64,000 bases of DNA, from NCBI RefSeq assembly GCF_018771565.1, contig NZ_CP076326.1:3045785-3109784 (forward strand), given 5' to 3'. Under the pieces are notes generated by a model. It was not told where the DNA came from, searched no databases, and saw nothing but the letters and a program-made list of their open reading frames with translations. Shown here in pieces: positions 51,403 through 60,074 of the stretch (positions are counted from its first letter, which is position 1; each line of letters begins with the position of its first letter). The stretch comes from Thermoflexus hugenholtzii (GTDB lineage: Bacteria; Chloroflexota; Anaerolineae; Thermoflexales; Thermoflexaceae). Position numbers and translations under genes: made by a program.

Positions 51403-52398
51403 ATGGGTCGCTGGCGATGGGTGCTGGGGCTGATGATCGGGGCCCTCGCGCTCTACGGGGCGGTGCGAGGGCTGGATCTCCCCACGCTCTGGGCCACGCT
51501 GCGCGCGGGGAACTACGGATGGATGCTCCCGGCCCTGCTCGCCCTGATCCTGAGCGTGGCGGCCCGGACCGCCCGCTGGCGGATCCTGCTGAACGCGCCT
51601 CCGGGGGTGTCCTTCCTCCGCCTCTGGAACATCCTGAACGCCGGCTACCTGGTCACCCACGTTCTCCCCTTCCGGATGGGGGAGCTCGCGCGGGTCCTCC
51701 TGCTGGCCCGCTTCCCCCAGACCCCGGCCGGCCTGGTGGCGATGTCGATCGTCGTGGAGCACGTGCTGGATCTGGGGGTGGTGCTGGCCCTGACCGGGGT
51801 GGCCCTGGCCCTCCAGCCGGGAGCCCGCGGGCTGGGGCTTCTGAGCCACGCCGGGCCGGTGCTCACCCTGGGCGCGCTGGGAGGGCTCCTCCTCGGGGCC
51901 TTCCGGCCCCAGTGGGCCCGGCGGCTCACGGACGCCCTCACCCGGCCGCTTCCCCGGCCGCTTCAGGGCCGGCTGCGCCGGGAGGCGGAGGCGGCCCTGC
52001 GGGGACTGGAGGTCCTCCGGACCCCCCGGGCTCTGGCCGCCGCCTCAGGCTGGTCCCTGGTGGCGTGGCTGGCGACGGCCGCTCATCTCTACGCGGTCAT
52101 GGGGGTTTTCCTGGAGACCCCGGATGGGTGGGTGGCTTTGCTGACGATGAGCGCCCTGACCTTCGGGATGCTGGTGCCCTCCACCCCCGGCTACATCGGG
52201 GTGGTGCAGGGGATCACGGTCTGGGTGATGGGGGAATTCGGGATCCCGCAGGCCACGGCCTTTAGCATCTCGGTCGCCTCCCACGGGCTGATCTATGGGG
52301 TCCTCTCCACCCTCGGGGCCCTCGGCCTGTGGCTGGAGACCGGGCAGGTAGGGCTCGGGTTCCTGCGGCGGGCGGAGGGGGAGAGGGTGGACCGCTGA
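51403..52398 (+). CDS. Flippase-like membrane protein (lysylphosphatidylglycerol synthase TM / UPF0104 family)
   Basis: ATG 51403 follows GGAGG. The 331-residue protein has about eight hydrophobic helices and family segments such as ARTARWRILLNAPPGVSFLR, LVTHVLPFRMGELARVLLLA, SIVVEHVLDLGVVLAL and VPSTPGYIGVVQGI. This family includes the membrane half of MprF and AglD-like proteins and is often beside glycosyltransferases. No catalytic aminoacyl-transferase domain is attached. Role probably in lipid or glycolipid translocation; substrate unknown. Confidence 0.83.
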   Translation: MGRWRWVLGLMIGALALYGAVRGLDLPTLWATLRAGNYGWMLPALLALILSVAARTARWRILLNAPPGVSFLRLWNILNAGYLVTHVLPFRMGELARVLLLARFPQTPAGLVAMSIVVEHVLDLGVVLALTGVALALQPGARGLGLLSHAGPVLTLGALGGLLLGAFRPQWARRLTDALTRPLPRPLQGRLRREAEAALRGLEVLRTPRALAAASGWSLVAWLATAAHLYAVMGVFLETPDGWVALLTMSALTFGMLVPSTPGYIGVVQGITVWVMGEFGIPQATAFSISVASHGLIYGVLSTLGALGLWLETGQVGLGFLRRAEGERVDR

Positions 52399-52521
52399 AA
52401 AGAGGCAGGGGCCCGGCCCCTCATGGCCCCTTCCGGTTTACAGGCTGAGGAATAAAATATCCCGCGGCATGCTCGACTTCGGGCGTGCTTCGGGATCCTC
52501 AACGCGCTCAGGAGGTCGGAA

Positions 52522-53541
52522 ATGCCCCCCTCGGCCCTGATCACCGGCGGCGCGGGCTTCATCGGATCGAACCTGGCGGACGCCCTGGCCTCGGACGGCT
52601 GGGTGGTCTGGATCTTCGATCTGCTGGCCCGGCCCGGCGTGGAGCGGAACCTGGCCTGGCTCCAGGAACGGCACGGCGGGCGCATCCGCTTCATCCGGGG
52701 CGACGTCCGGGACTTCCCGGCGGTGGCGGAGGCGGTGCGGCAGGCGGAGGTGGTCTTCCATCTGGCCGCCCAGGTGGCGGTCACCACCTCCCTGATCGAT
52801 CCCCGCACGGATTTCGAGATCAACGCCCTGGGCACCCTCAACGTCCTGGAGGCCGCCCGCCAGGCCCGCCATCGCCCCATCGTGCTGTATACCTCCACCA
52901 ACAAGGTCTACGGGGCCATGGAGGAGGTGCCGGTGGTGGAGGAGGCCACCCGTTACCGATATGCGGACCGCCCCTTCGGGATCGATGAGCGTCAGCCCCT
53001 GGACTTCCACTCCCCCTACGGCTGCTCCAAGGGGGCGGCCGATCAGTATGTGCGGGATTACGCCCGCATCTACGGCCTCCCCACCGTGGTGTTCCGCATG
53101 TCCTGTATTTACGGCCCCCGCCAGTTCGGGACGGAGGATCAGGGGTGGGTGGCCCATTTCGTGATCTCCGCCATGACCGGGCGGCCGATCACGATCTACG
53201 GGGATGGGAAGCAGGTGCGGGACCTTCTCTTCGTCACGGACCTGGTGGCCGCCATGCGGGCGGCGGTGGAGCGGATCGATCGGACGGCGGGGCAGGTTTA
53301 CAACATCGGAGGTGGTCCCGAGCACACCCTCTCGGTCTGGCATGAGTTCGCCCCCCTGCTCGCGGAGATCCTGGGCCGTCCCCTGGATCCTCCCGCCTTT
53401 GGGCCCTGGCGGCCGGGGGATCAGAAGGTGTATGTCAGCGATATCCGCAAGGCGATGCGGGACCTGGACTGGCGGCCTCAGGTGGGGGTGCGGGAGGGGC
53501 TGACCCGGCTGGCGGAGTGGGTGCGGGAGAACCTTCGATGA
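52522..53541 (+). CDS. NAD-dependent nucleotide-sugar epimerase (CDP-paratose 2-epimerase-like)
   Basis: A 339-residue extended SDR. It has ALITGGAGFIGSNLADALAS, VVFHLAAQVAVTTSLIDPRT, YTSTNKVYG (catalytic Thr), the YGCSKGAADQYVRDYARIYG segment with Tyr-x-x-x-Lys, and SCIYGPRQFGTEDQGWVAHF, which resembles tyvelose/CDP-paratose epimerases. GGAGG ribosome site. It overlaps the following glycosyltransferase gene (ATGA), so the product sugar is probably used by the enzymes downstream. Substrate inferred only. Confidence 0.85.
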   Translation: MPPSALITGGAGFIGSNLADALASDGWVVWIFDLLARPGVERNLAWLQERHGGRIRFIRGDVRDFPAVAEAVRQAEVVFHLAAQVAVTTSLIDPRTDFEINALGTLNVLEAARQARHRPIVLYTSTNKVYGAMEEVPVVEEATRYRYADRPFGIDERQPLDFHSPYGCSKGAADQYVRDYARIYGLPTVVFRMSCIYGPRQFGTEDQGWVAHFVISAMTGRPITIYGDGKQVRDLLFVTDLVAAMRAAVERIDRTAGQVYNIGGGPEHTLSVWHEFAPLLAEILGRPLDPPAFGPWRPGDQKVYVSDIRKAMRDLDWRPQVGVREGLTRLAEWVRENLR

Positions 53542-54710
53542 AGATCCTGGTCGCGCTCACCTATTACCGTCCCCATATCAGCGGTCTGACGATCTATGTG
53601 GAGCGGGCGGCCCGGGCCCTGGCGGCCCGGGGTCACGAAGTCCTGGTGTTGACCTCCCGGTATGACCGCCGTCTTCCTCTCGAGGAGGTGCGGGACGGCG
53701 TGCGGATCCGGCGGGTGCCGGTGCTGATGCGGGTGAGCAAGGGGGTGATCATGCCCACCATCGGATGGTGGGCGACCCGCCTGGCCCGCTGGGCGGACGT
53801 CCTCTGGCTGCATCTGCCCCAGTTCGACGCCGCCGGCATCGCCCTGCGCGGGCGCCTGTTCCACAAGCCCGTCGTCCTGACCTATCACTGCGACGTGACC
53901 CTTCCCCCGGGATGGCTGAACCGGGTGGCCAACCAGGTGGTCCACCTTATGGATCACCTGGCGGCCCGCCTCGCCGATGTCATCGTGAGCTATACGGAGG
54001 ATTACGCCCGCCATTCCCCCTATCTTTCCCGTTATCTCGCCAAGGTGCGGGTGATCCCCCCGCCGGTGGAGATCCCGGTTCCGGATCCGGAGCGGGTGGC
54101 GGCCTTCCGGGCCCGCTGGGGGCTGGAGGGACATGTGGTCATCGGGATGGCCGCTCGCCTGGCGGCGGAGAAAGGGGTGGAGTATCTCCTGGAAGCCCTC
54201 CCCCATATCCTGGCGGTCTATCCGAACGCCCGCGTGCTCTTCGCCGGGCCTTACCGGAACGTCCTGGGGGAGGAGGCCTACGCCCGCCGGCTGGCGCCCC
54301 TCTTTGAGCGCTACCGGGACCACTGGACCTTCGTGGGGGTGCTGGAGCCGGAGGAGATGGCGGCCTTCTACGCCAGCTGCGACGTGGTGGTGCTTCCCAG
54401 CTGGAACGCCACCGAGTCCTTCGGCCTGGTGCAGGTGGAGGCGATGCTGTGCGGAACCCCGGTGGTGGCCAGCGATCTGCCGGGGGTGCGGGTGCCGACG
54501 CAGACGACAGGGATGGGGTTGACCTTCCCCCCGCGGGACAGCCGGGCGCTGGCCCAGGCGATCCTGCGGGTGCTGGCGGAGCGCCCGGCCTTCTGCCGGC
54601 CCCGGGAGTGGGTGGCCCAGCACTATAATACGGAGCGAACCGCCGCCGCTTATGAGGCGCTTTTCGAGGAGCTGCGGGCGTCCCGGGACCGGAGGAAGAA
54701 AGGAGATTGA
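53538..54710 (+). CDS. Glycosyltransferase family 4
   Basis: The 390-residue GT-B protein starts MKILVALTYYRPHISGLTIY, with the Gly-rich acceptor loop region. The donor-side motifs are VIGMAARLAAEKGVEYLLEA, FVGVLEPEEMAAFYASCDVV and the ExFGxxxxE-type NATESFGLVQVEAMLCGTPV. It adds a sugar from a nucleotide donor to a lipid or glycan on the cytoplasmic face. Translationally coupled to the epimerase gene. Confidence 0.88.
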   Translation: MKILVALTYYRPHISGLTIYVERAARALAARGHEVLVLTSRYDRRLPLEEVRDGVRIRRVPVLMRVSKGVIMPTIGWWATRLARWADVLWLHLPQFDAAGIALRGRLFHKPVVLTYHCDVTLPPGWLNRVANQVVHLMDHLAARLADVIVSYTEDYARHSPYLSRYLAKVRVIPPPVEIPVPDPERVAAFRARWGLEGHVVIGMAARLAAEKGVEYLLEALPHILAVYPNARVLFAGPYRNVLGEEAYARRLAPLFERYRDHWTFVGVLEPEEMAAFYASCDVVVLPSWNATESFGLVQVEAMLCGTPVVASDLPGVRVPTQTTGMGLTFPPRDSRALAQAILRVLAERPAFCRPREWVAQHYNTERTAAAYEALFEELRASRDRRKKGD

Positions 54711-54712
54711 AA

Positions 54713-55015
54713 ATGGCGATCCGCGGGCTGTTTGTTCGGAATTTCCGTTCGATCGAGCGTGTAGATTGTAGATCTGGAGCTCGCACCTACCACAGCGAGG
54801 CGTTCCTGGGCGCCCTTCTGGCTCAGGTGGCCCGGGGCGCGCTCCGGCCTGCGGATCTGGCGTGTTATTTCGTGGAACGAAAGGACGGCGTTTCGGTCTT
54901 CACGCGTCAGCATGTGAACGAGCGCGGCCAGATCGAAGGGGGGTTGCGGACGTTTGTGGAGGCGGAGCTGGAGGATCTCCGTGTCTTCCTCGGTGTGCCC
55001 GAGGCCTCCGAATGA
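54713..55015 (+). pseudogene. Internally deleted AAA ATPase (AAA_15/AAA_21-like) remnant
   Basis: The 100-residue frame begins AIRGLFVRNFRSIERV, the usual start of ABC-type AAA ATPases. It then jumps directly to a C-terminal-like part: YHSEAFLGALLAQVARGALR, ACYFVERKDGVSVFTRQHVN and GGLRTFVEAELEDLRVFLG. The Walker A, signature and Walker B regions, normally about 250 residues, are absent. It has a good ribosome site (AAAGGAG) and may still be translated, but cannot be an ATPase. Confidence 0.6.
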
Positions 55016-55040
55016 GAACGACCTCTCAGGAGAAGCCGCG

Positions 55041-55163
55041 ATGCCCTCCCGCCTCATCCTCCTGGACGAATGGCTGTTCTCTCATCTCCAGGGTGAGGAG
55101 GGAAGCGAGCCCCAGCGACAGGCTCAAGAGATCCTTCCCAAAAGTTTAAGCATAGGGATCTGA
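55041..55163 (+). pseudogene. Truncated partner gene of the AAA ATPase remnant
   Basis: The 40-residue frame reads MPSRLILLDEWLFSHLQGEE, then degenerates and stops at 55163. It resembles the N-terminus of a small protein that I recall following AAA_21-like ATPase genes, so this may be the second half of a decayed two-gene defence or toxin-antitoxin-like module. The similarity is from memory. Confidence 0.4.
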
Positions 55164-55205
55164 GGCGTTCGTCCGCTCGTATCTCACCCGTCTGGACGGA
55201 TCGTG

Positions 55206-55997
55206 ATGGCCCCCGATTTCCTCTGGCTCCATTTGAAGGAGGTGCCTGCCTTCCGGGCGCTGCTGCGGGCGGTGGAGGCCCGGTTCTACCAGAGCCTGGA
55301 GATGCCGGAGCCGGTCCTGGATCTGGGCTGCGGGGACGGGCACTTCGCCTCCGTGGCCTTCCCGGGGAAGGCGTGGGTCGGGCTGGACCCCGAATGGGGG
55401 CCTCTGAAGGAGGCCGCCGCCCGCCGGGCCTACCGGTGGGTGGTGCAGGCCGATGGCGCCCGCATGCCCTTCCCCTCGTCCTTCTTCGGGACCGTGGTCA
55501 GCAACTCGGTCCTGGAGCATATCCCTCCGGTGGAGGCCGTCCTGGCGGAGGTGGCCCGGGTGCTGCGGCCGGGAGGCTTCTTCCTGTTCTGCTCGCCCAG
55601 CCATCGCTTTGTCGAGTTCCTCTCGCTCTATCGGCTGCTGCGCCGGCTGCGGCTGCCATGGGCTGCGGAGGCCTACGGCCGGCTCTTCAACCGCATCTCC
55701 CGTCACCATCATTGCGATGCCCCCGAGGTCTGGGCGGCCCGGCTGGAGCGGGCCGGCCTGCGCCCCCTCCGCTGGTGGTTCTATTTCTCCCCGGGCGCCA
55801 CGGCCTTGCTGGAGTGGGGCCACCCGTATGGGCTGCCTTCCCTGATCTACAAAAAGCTCCTCGGCCGTTGGATCCTCGCCCCTTGGCGGTGGAGCCTGCG
55901 GCCGGTGGAGCGGATCCTGCGGCCGTTCTACGAGGAGCCCCCGGGCCCGGAGGGCGCGTATTTCTTTATGATCGCGCGAAAAGAGGGAGGCGGATAG
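55206..55997 (+). CDS. Class I SAM-dependent methyltransferase
   Basis: ATG 55206 is preferred over GTG 55203. The 263-residue protein has the SAM motif VLDLGCGDGHFASVAF, acidic motif VGLDPEWGPLKEA, VQADGARMPFPSSFFGTVVS and VLEHIPPVEAVLAEVARVLR with PGG, all typical of the Methyltransf_11 group. The C-terminal 80 residues contain hydrophobic stretches that may touch the membrane. In this block it may methylate a glycan or lipid precursor. The next gene starts 4 bases after its stop. Confidence 0.86.
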   Translation: MAPDFLWLHLKEVPAFRALLRAVEARFYQSLEMPEPVLDLGCGDGHFASVAFPGKAWVGLDPEWGPLKEAAARRAYRWVVQADGARMPFPSSFFGTVVSNSVLEHIPPVEAVLAEVARVLRPGGFFLFCSPSHRFVEFLSLYRLLRRLRLPWAAEAYGRLFNRISRHHHCDAPEVWAARLERAGLRPLRWWFYFSPGATALLEWGHPYGLPSLIYKKLLGRWILAPWRWSLRPVERILRPFYEEPPGPEGAYFFMIARKEGGG

Positions 55998-56001
55998 CCC
56001 C

Positions 56002-57966
56002 ATGGCCCGGCGGATCGCGAGCGCGCTGGCTTTCCTCTTCGCGGGCCTTCTGGCCATGTTCGCGCAGGGACTGCTGGACGCCAGCCCCCGGGAAGCTCCG
56101 GACCCGCGGGCGTTCGGGGTTTATGCGGGGGCGCTGGCCCTGTTCCTCTGGGCCCTTCGGCAGGAGCCAGCCTGGCTGGAGGGGGAACGTCCCAGCGTCT
56201 CAACTCCCAGCCCCTCGCCTTCCGGTCGCCCCTTCTGGGCCGTCCTGAGCCTGGGGCTGGCCGCGCTGGCTTTCCTTGAGTCCGGCGGCAACCGTTTCCG
56301 GCTCCCCGGGGTGATCGCGTGGGGGCTGGCGGTGGCGGCCTGGCTGGCCGCGTGGTGGGACGCGCCGCTCCCACGATGGCCCCGGGAGGGGCTGCGGGTG
56401 CATGGGTGGCATCTGCTGCTCCTGCTCGTCCTGGGGCTCGGGATCGGCTTCCGCTACTGGGATCTCTGGAACCTTCCCCTGGATGTGAACAGCGACCACG
56501 CCGAGAAGCTCCTCGACGTGCGGGACGTCCTGAACGGGGAGTATCGGATCTTTTTTCCCCGGAACACCGGGCGGGAGGCCTTCCAGTTTTATCTGGCGGC
56601 GGCGACAATCCGGCTCTTCGGGATGCCGCTGCATAAGTTCACCCTCCAGGTGGGGACGGCCTTCATCGGGGTCCTGCTCCTGCCCGCCCTCTATCTGCTC
56701 GGCGCGGCCCTGTGGGGGCGGCATGGGGGGCTGTGGACGATGTTCCTGGGGGCTGTGGCCTCCTGGGCGGTGATCCCGTCCCGGGTGGGGTTGCGCTACC
56801 CCTTCCTGCCCACCTTCGCCGCCTGGTCCCTGGCCTTCCTCATCCGGGGGCTGCGCTCCGGCCGTCGGGCGGACTTCCTGGGGATGGGATGGTTCCTGGG
56901 GATCGGCCTGTATGGCTACTCCCCCTTTCGGGGGATGATCGCTGCGCTCCCGGCCGCCTTCCTGCTCGTGTGGGGGATCCGTCGGGGCTGGCGGACCGCC
57001 GAAGGGTGGCGCCAGATGCGGGATTTCATCCTTGGCATGCTCACGGCCCTCCCGGTCCTGGCCCCCATGCTCCGCTTCATCGTGGAGTCCCCCGAGGTGT
57101 TCTTCTATCGCCTGATGACCCGGGTCTCCACCTGGGAGAAGCCCCTCGAGGGGGATCCGCTGTGGATCCTTCTCGATAACCTGCGGCGGGCGCTGTTGAT
57201 GTTCCACTGGACGGGCGACGAGGTGTATGTGGCGACGATTCCCCTGCGGCCGATGCTGGATCCCGTGATGGGAGCCCTGCTGGTCCTGGGTGGAGCGGCT
57301 GCGTTCGGGTGGATGATCCGCCGACGGGATCCCGTCCCCCTGGCGGCGCTGGCAGCCGGTTTCGTGATGCTCTTCCCCTCGGCGTATAACCTCTCATTCC
57401 CGCGGGAGAATCCCAGCACGGTGCGGGCGGCCGGCGCCCTGCCTTCCGTCCTCGCCCTCGCCGCGCTGGTCCCGGCGATGTGGACCGCATGGTGGGGCCG
57501 CGCGGGCGCGCGGCGATGGCTGGGGTGGGGGATCGCCGGGCTGCTGGCGTTGGCGTTGATCCGCCTGAACGCCGCACGTGTTTTTGAGACATACGCGCAG
57601 TCCTACTGCCACCATGTTCTCAACGCTTCGGATGCGGCGGAGATCCTGCGCGGCTTCTATGTGGGGGGCGGCCCGCCCACGAACGCCTTCTACGTGGCCT
57701 ATCCTTACTGGTTCGATTCGCGGCTGATCGGGATGTGGCTGGGGGATCTGGACTGGCCCTACACGGTCTGGTATGAGGATCTGCCCCAGGTGGTGGCCCG
57801 GCATCGCCGGCTGCCGGGCCCCAAGCTGTATCTGGTGCATCCGGAGGACGAGGCCACCCGGGCCGTCCTGCAGGCGGCGTATCCCCGGGGGTGGTGGGCG
57901 TGGCGGCCGCGCACCCGCTGCGACGGCCTGGGGATCCGGGTGTTCCACGTTCCACCGGATTCATGA
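56002..57966 (+). CDS. GT-C-type membrane glycosyltransferase (GT39/PMT-like)
   Basis: A 654-residue protein with 11-13 hydrophobic helices. The first external loop carries FRYWDLWNLPLDVNSDHAEK, with Asp residues typical of the GT-C active site, and EAFQFYLAAATIRLFGMPLH follows as in GT39/ArnT-like proteins. The C-terminal 130 residues are soluble and probably extracytoplasmic. It would transfer a sugar from a polyprenyl-phosphate donor, which fits the DPPR synthase gene near 60 kb, though the link is inference. A terminator follows. Confidence 0.8.
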   Translation: MARRIASALAFLFAGLLAMFAQGLLDASPREAPDPRAFGVYAGALALFLWALRQEPAWLEGERPSVSTPSPSPSGRPFWAVLSLGLAALAFLESGGNRFRLPGVIAWGLAVAAWLAAWWDAPLPRWPREGLRVHGWHLLLLLVLGLGIGFRYWDLWNLPLDVNSDHAEKLLDVRDVLNGEYRIFFPRNTGREAFQFYLAAATIRLFGMPLHKFTLQVGTAFIGVLLLPALYLLGAALWGRHGGLWTMFLGAVASWAVIPSRVGLRYPFLPTFAAWSLAFLIRGLRSGRRADFLGMGWFLGIGLYGYSPFRGMIAALPAAFLLVWGIRRGWRTAEGWRQMRDFILGMLTALPVLAPMLRFIVESPEVFFYRLMTRVSTWEKPLEGDPLWILLDNLRRALLMFHWTGDEVYVATIPLRPMLDPVMGALLVLGGAAAFGWMIRRRDPVPLAALAAGFVMLFPSAYNLSFPRENPSTVRAAGALPSVLALAALVPAMWTAWWGRAGARRWLGWGIAGLLALALIRLNAARVFETYAQSYCHHVLNASDAAEILRGFYVGGGPPTNAFYVAYPYWFDSRLIGMWLGDLDWPYTVWYEDLPQVVARHRRLPGPKLYLVHPEDEATRAVLQAAYPRGWWAWRPRTRCDGLGIRVFHVPPDS

Positions 57967-57970
57967 AGCC

Positions 57971-57996
57971 GAGGGGGGCGCAGTCGCGCCCCCCTC
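57971..57996. terminator. Bidirectional hairpin terminator between convergent genes
   Basis: A perfect 11-bp stem (GAGGGGGGCGC and its complement, 4-base loop) 4 bases after the GT-C gene stop and 22 bases beyond the end of the minus-strand DoxX gene. Confidence 0.6.
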
Positions 57997-58017
57997 CGTG
58001 AGGCTGGACGAAACGGC

Positions 58018-58533
58018 TCAGGCCGGCCGCCGCTGCAGGGTCAGCTCCTCCACCGGCTGGAGGATGACGCCGATCCAGAAGCCCAGCAGCATCAGCTGCG
58101 AGAAGAACATCACCAGGTTAATCCCCGAGGTGGAGGGGCTGGTATGGCCGGCGGCCAGGCCGAAGAAGGCGTTCATGGTCATCCCGCCCAGCAGGGCGAT
58201 GGCCACCAGGATCCCGGCGACCCGGCGCAGGACGCCGTTCAGGCGATGGGCCAGGAACAGCAAGTAGAGGGCGCCGGCGATCAGGCCCAGGCCGGCCAGC
58301 AACTCGCCCCACTGGACCAGGTTGCCGAACAGCGTCGCATTGGCCGTGGCCGGGCCGGTGAGGAAGGACTTCATCCAGGGATACGGGTTCTTCTCGGCGA
58401 AGCGGGCCAGGGTCTGAGGCAGAGCCTTCACAAACCCGCCGCCGGTCTCCAGCTTCTCCAGACCGCCGCGCAGCCACTCATAGCCCAGGACGATCTGGAT
58501 GAGCAGCAACCAGATGCGCGCCATGCGCTCCAT
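58018..58533 (-). CDS. DoxX-family membrane protein
   Basis: The 171-residue protein has four hydrophobic helices. Its start ARIWLLLIQIVLGYEWLRGG with LEKLETGGGF matches the DoxX/DoxD pattern. FGNLVQWGELLAGLGLIAGA is the central helix and AGHTSPSTSGINLVMFFSQL is close to the DoxD-like ending. DoxD/DoxA form thiosulfate:quinone oxidoreductase in Acidianus; no DoxA is seen here, so that activity is not claimed. AAAGGAGG ribosome site. Confidence 0.8.
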   Translation of the reverse strand: MERMARIWLLLIQIVLGYEWLRGGLEKLETGGGFVKALPQTLARFAEKNPYPWMKSFLTGPATANATLFGNLVQWGELLAGLGLIAGALYLLFLAHRLNGVLRRVAGILVAIALLGGMTMNAFFGLAAGHTSPSTSGINLVMFFSQLMLLGFWIGVILQPVEELTLQRRPA

Positions 58534-58599
58534 CGCCGACCTCCTTTGGAAGGATCTTTCCGCTTCTCACTCTAAGCGGAAGGTCGGAGGCCCGGTAGA

Positions 58600-59030
58600 G
58601 GCGCGCGTCCCGATTTTCCCGGGACATGTGTCCCGGAACTCCCGGGACCTATCGGGGCCGCAGGAGCTGCGGTCCGAGGCGAAAGCCCCTCCTACGTAAG
58701 CCGAAATTCATTTCGGCCTCCTCCCGTGGGCGCAGCTTTCGCCGCGGCCTTGCGGGATCGAAGGAGGGTTCGGGGTGAAAGCTCCTCCTGCAGAAAAATC
58801 GATTCTTGTAGGAGCGGCTTCAGCCGCGATCCTTGCAGGGTCGAAGACCGAGGTTTGGGGCCGTAGGGGCGGCTTTAGCCGCGACTTGTGGCATCGAAGA
58901 CGGGAAGTTCGGAGCTAAAGCCCCTCCTACCAGAAACCATCTTTTTGTAGGAGCGGCTTTAGCCGCGACCTTTGTGTCATCGAAGACGGAGGTTCGGAGT
59001 TATCGGAGCGGCTTCAGCCGCGACCTTCGC
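58600..59030. repeat. Imperfect array of dispersed palindromic repeats
   Basis: At least five units are built on GTAGGAGCGGCTTTAGCCGCGACC followed by TCGAAGACGGAGGTTCGGAG, in both orientations. One GCCGAAAT-TC-ATTTCGGC palindrome lies at 58700-58717. The palindrome cores (for example GCGGCTTTAGCCGC at 58953-58966) are perfect. The frames that cross it are not coding in style. Same family as near 5.6 and 20.7 kb. Confidence 0.65.
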
Positions 59031-59285
59031 TCAGCGGCGGGGGAGGGGGAGGGAAGTGAGCCCCAGCAGGAGGAGCGCCCCCAGGAGCCCGGGGAGGACG
59101 GCGGTGGTCCCAAGCTGACCGAAGCCCGGGGCCAGGAGGCGCCCGGCCGCGTGGCCCAGGATCATCCCCAGGCACCCGAGGATCAGATCCCCGATCAAAC
59201 GGCGGGCCCCGCCGCCGGCCAGGACGTGTCGGATCAGCCCGGCCCCCACGCCGAGGAAGAGGAGCAGAACAGGGGTGGTCCACAT
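59031..59285 (-). CDS. GlsB/YeaQ/YmgE-like small membrane protein
   Basis: The 84-residue protein has three hydrophobic helices with Gly-rich packing (LLFLGVGAGLIRHVLAGGGA, LIGDLILGCLGMILGHAAGR). This resembles the transglycosylase-associated (GlsB/YeaQ/YmgE) family, whose function is unclear. Its ATG shares one base with the stop of the double-XRE regulator gene, indicating coupling. Confidence 0.7.
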   Translation of the reverse strand: MWTTPVLLLFLGVGAGLIRHVLAGGGARRLIGDLILGCLGMILGHAAGRLLAPGFGQLGTTAVLPGLLGALLLLGLTSLPLPRR

Positions 59286-59962
59286 CACAGGGTGATCTCC
59301 AGCAGATCTTCGGCGATGTGCCGGAGCCGATCCGCGGGCAGCTCCGACAGGCGCATGGCCAGGCGCAGATAGGGCAGGTGCACAGGAGCGGTCACGAAGG
59401 CCCGCACCTCCGGCGGGAGCGCGCGGAACCCTTCGATCTGATCCAGCAGGATGGCGGCCTGCCCGATGGGACTCTCCGCGTCCCGCAAGTCGGCCAGGGA
59501 AAGCCCCAGATGGGCCGCCAGGCGTTCCAGTTCCACCAGGGGGATCGGGCGCTCGCCGGATTCGTAGGCGCGGAGCCGCCGGGGGGTGCATCCCAGGGCG
59601 GCGGCCACCTCCCGCAGGCTCTTCCCCGCAGCCTCCCGGGCCTGGCGCAGGATCAGCCCGATGACCCGGTGCCGGAGGGCGATGAACTCCGGAGCCGCCT
59701 CCGCTATCTCCTCCTCCGGCGATGCGTTCCGCTGATCCGGTTCCAGGAGGGCGGAGAGGGGCGTCTGGAAAAACCAGGCCAGGACCTCCAGCTCCGGCAG
59801 GGTGGGATCCTGCCGCCCGGCCTCGTAGGCCCGATAGCGCGCAGGGGAGATCCCCAGCAGGGCGGCGCAGGCCTGGACCGTGCGGCCGGCCCGCTCCCGG
59901 GCCTGCCGCAGGGCGATCCCGACGATCTTCCGGCGCAACGTCAAACGTTCTTGTTCGTCCAT
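59285..59962 (-). CDS. Tandem XRE-type helix-turn-helix regulator
   Basis: The 225-residue protein contains two similar Cro/C1-type HTH domains. The first (about 10-65) has ALRQARERAGRTVQACAALL, then GISPARYRAYEAGRQDPTLP. The second (about 95-155) has LILRQAREAAGKSLREVAAA, then CTPRRLRAYESGERPIPLVE. A helical C-terminal region follows. The duplication within one chain suggests binding to an extended or direct-repeat operator as a monomer. It is coupled to the GlsB-like gene and divergent from the DPPR synthase gene. No metal or ligand site seen. Confidence 0.82.
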   Translation of the reverse strand: MDEQERLTLRRKIVGIALRQARERAGRTVQACAALLGISPARYRAYEAGRQDPTLPELEVLAWFFQTPLSALLEPDQRNASPEEEIAEAAPEFIALRHRVIGLILRQAREAAGKSLREVAAALGCTPRRLRAYESGERPIPLVELERLAAHLGLSLADLRDAESPIGQAAILLDQIEGFRALPPEVRAFVTAPVHLPYLRLAMRLSELPADRLRHIAEDLLEITL

Positions 59963-60074
59963 CGGCAGACGATCCTCACAGGATCCCCCGGGCGTTCGAC
60001 GGGGCAATTCGACCTTTGCTCGATATTATAATGGGAAAGGCAGGGATCCAGATGAGAGGAGGGGAAGCTGTCGG

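Noticed and set aside
58600..59030. Possible CRISPR array
   Set aside because: Units are palindromic, degenerate, in mixed orientation and without uniform spacers; no cas gene is near.
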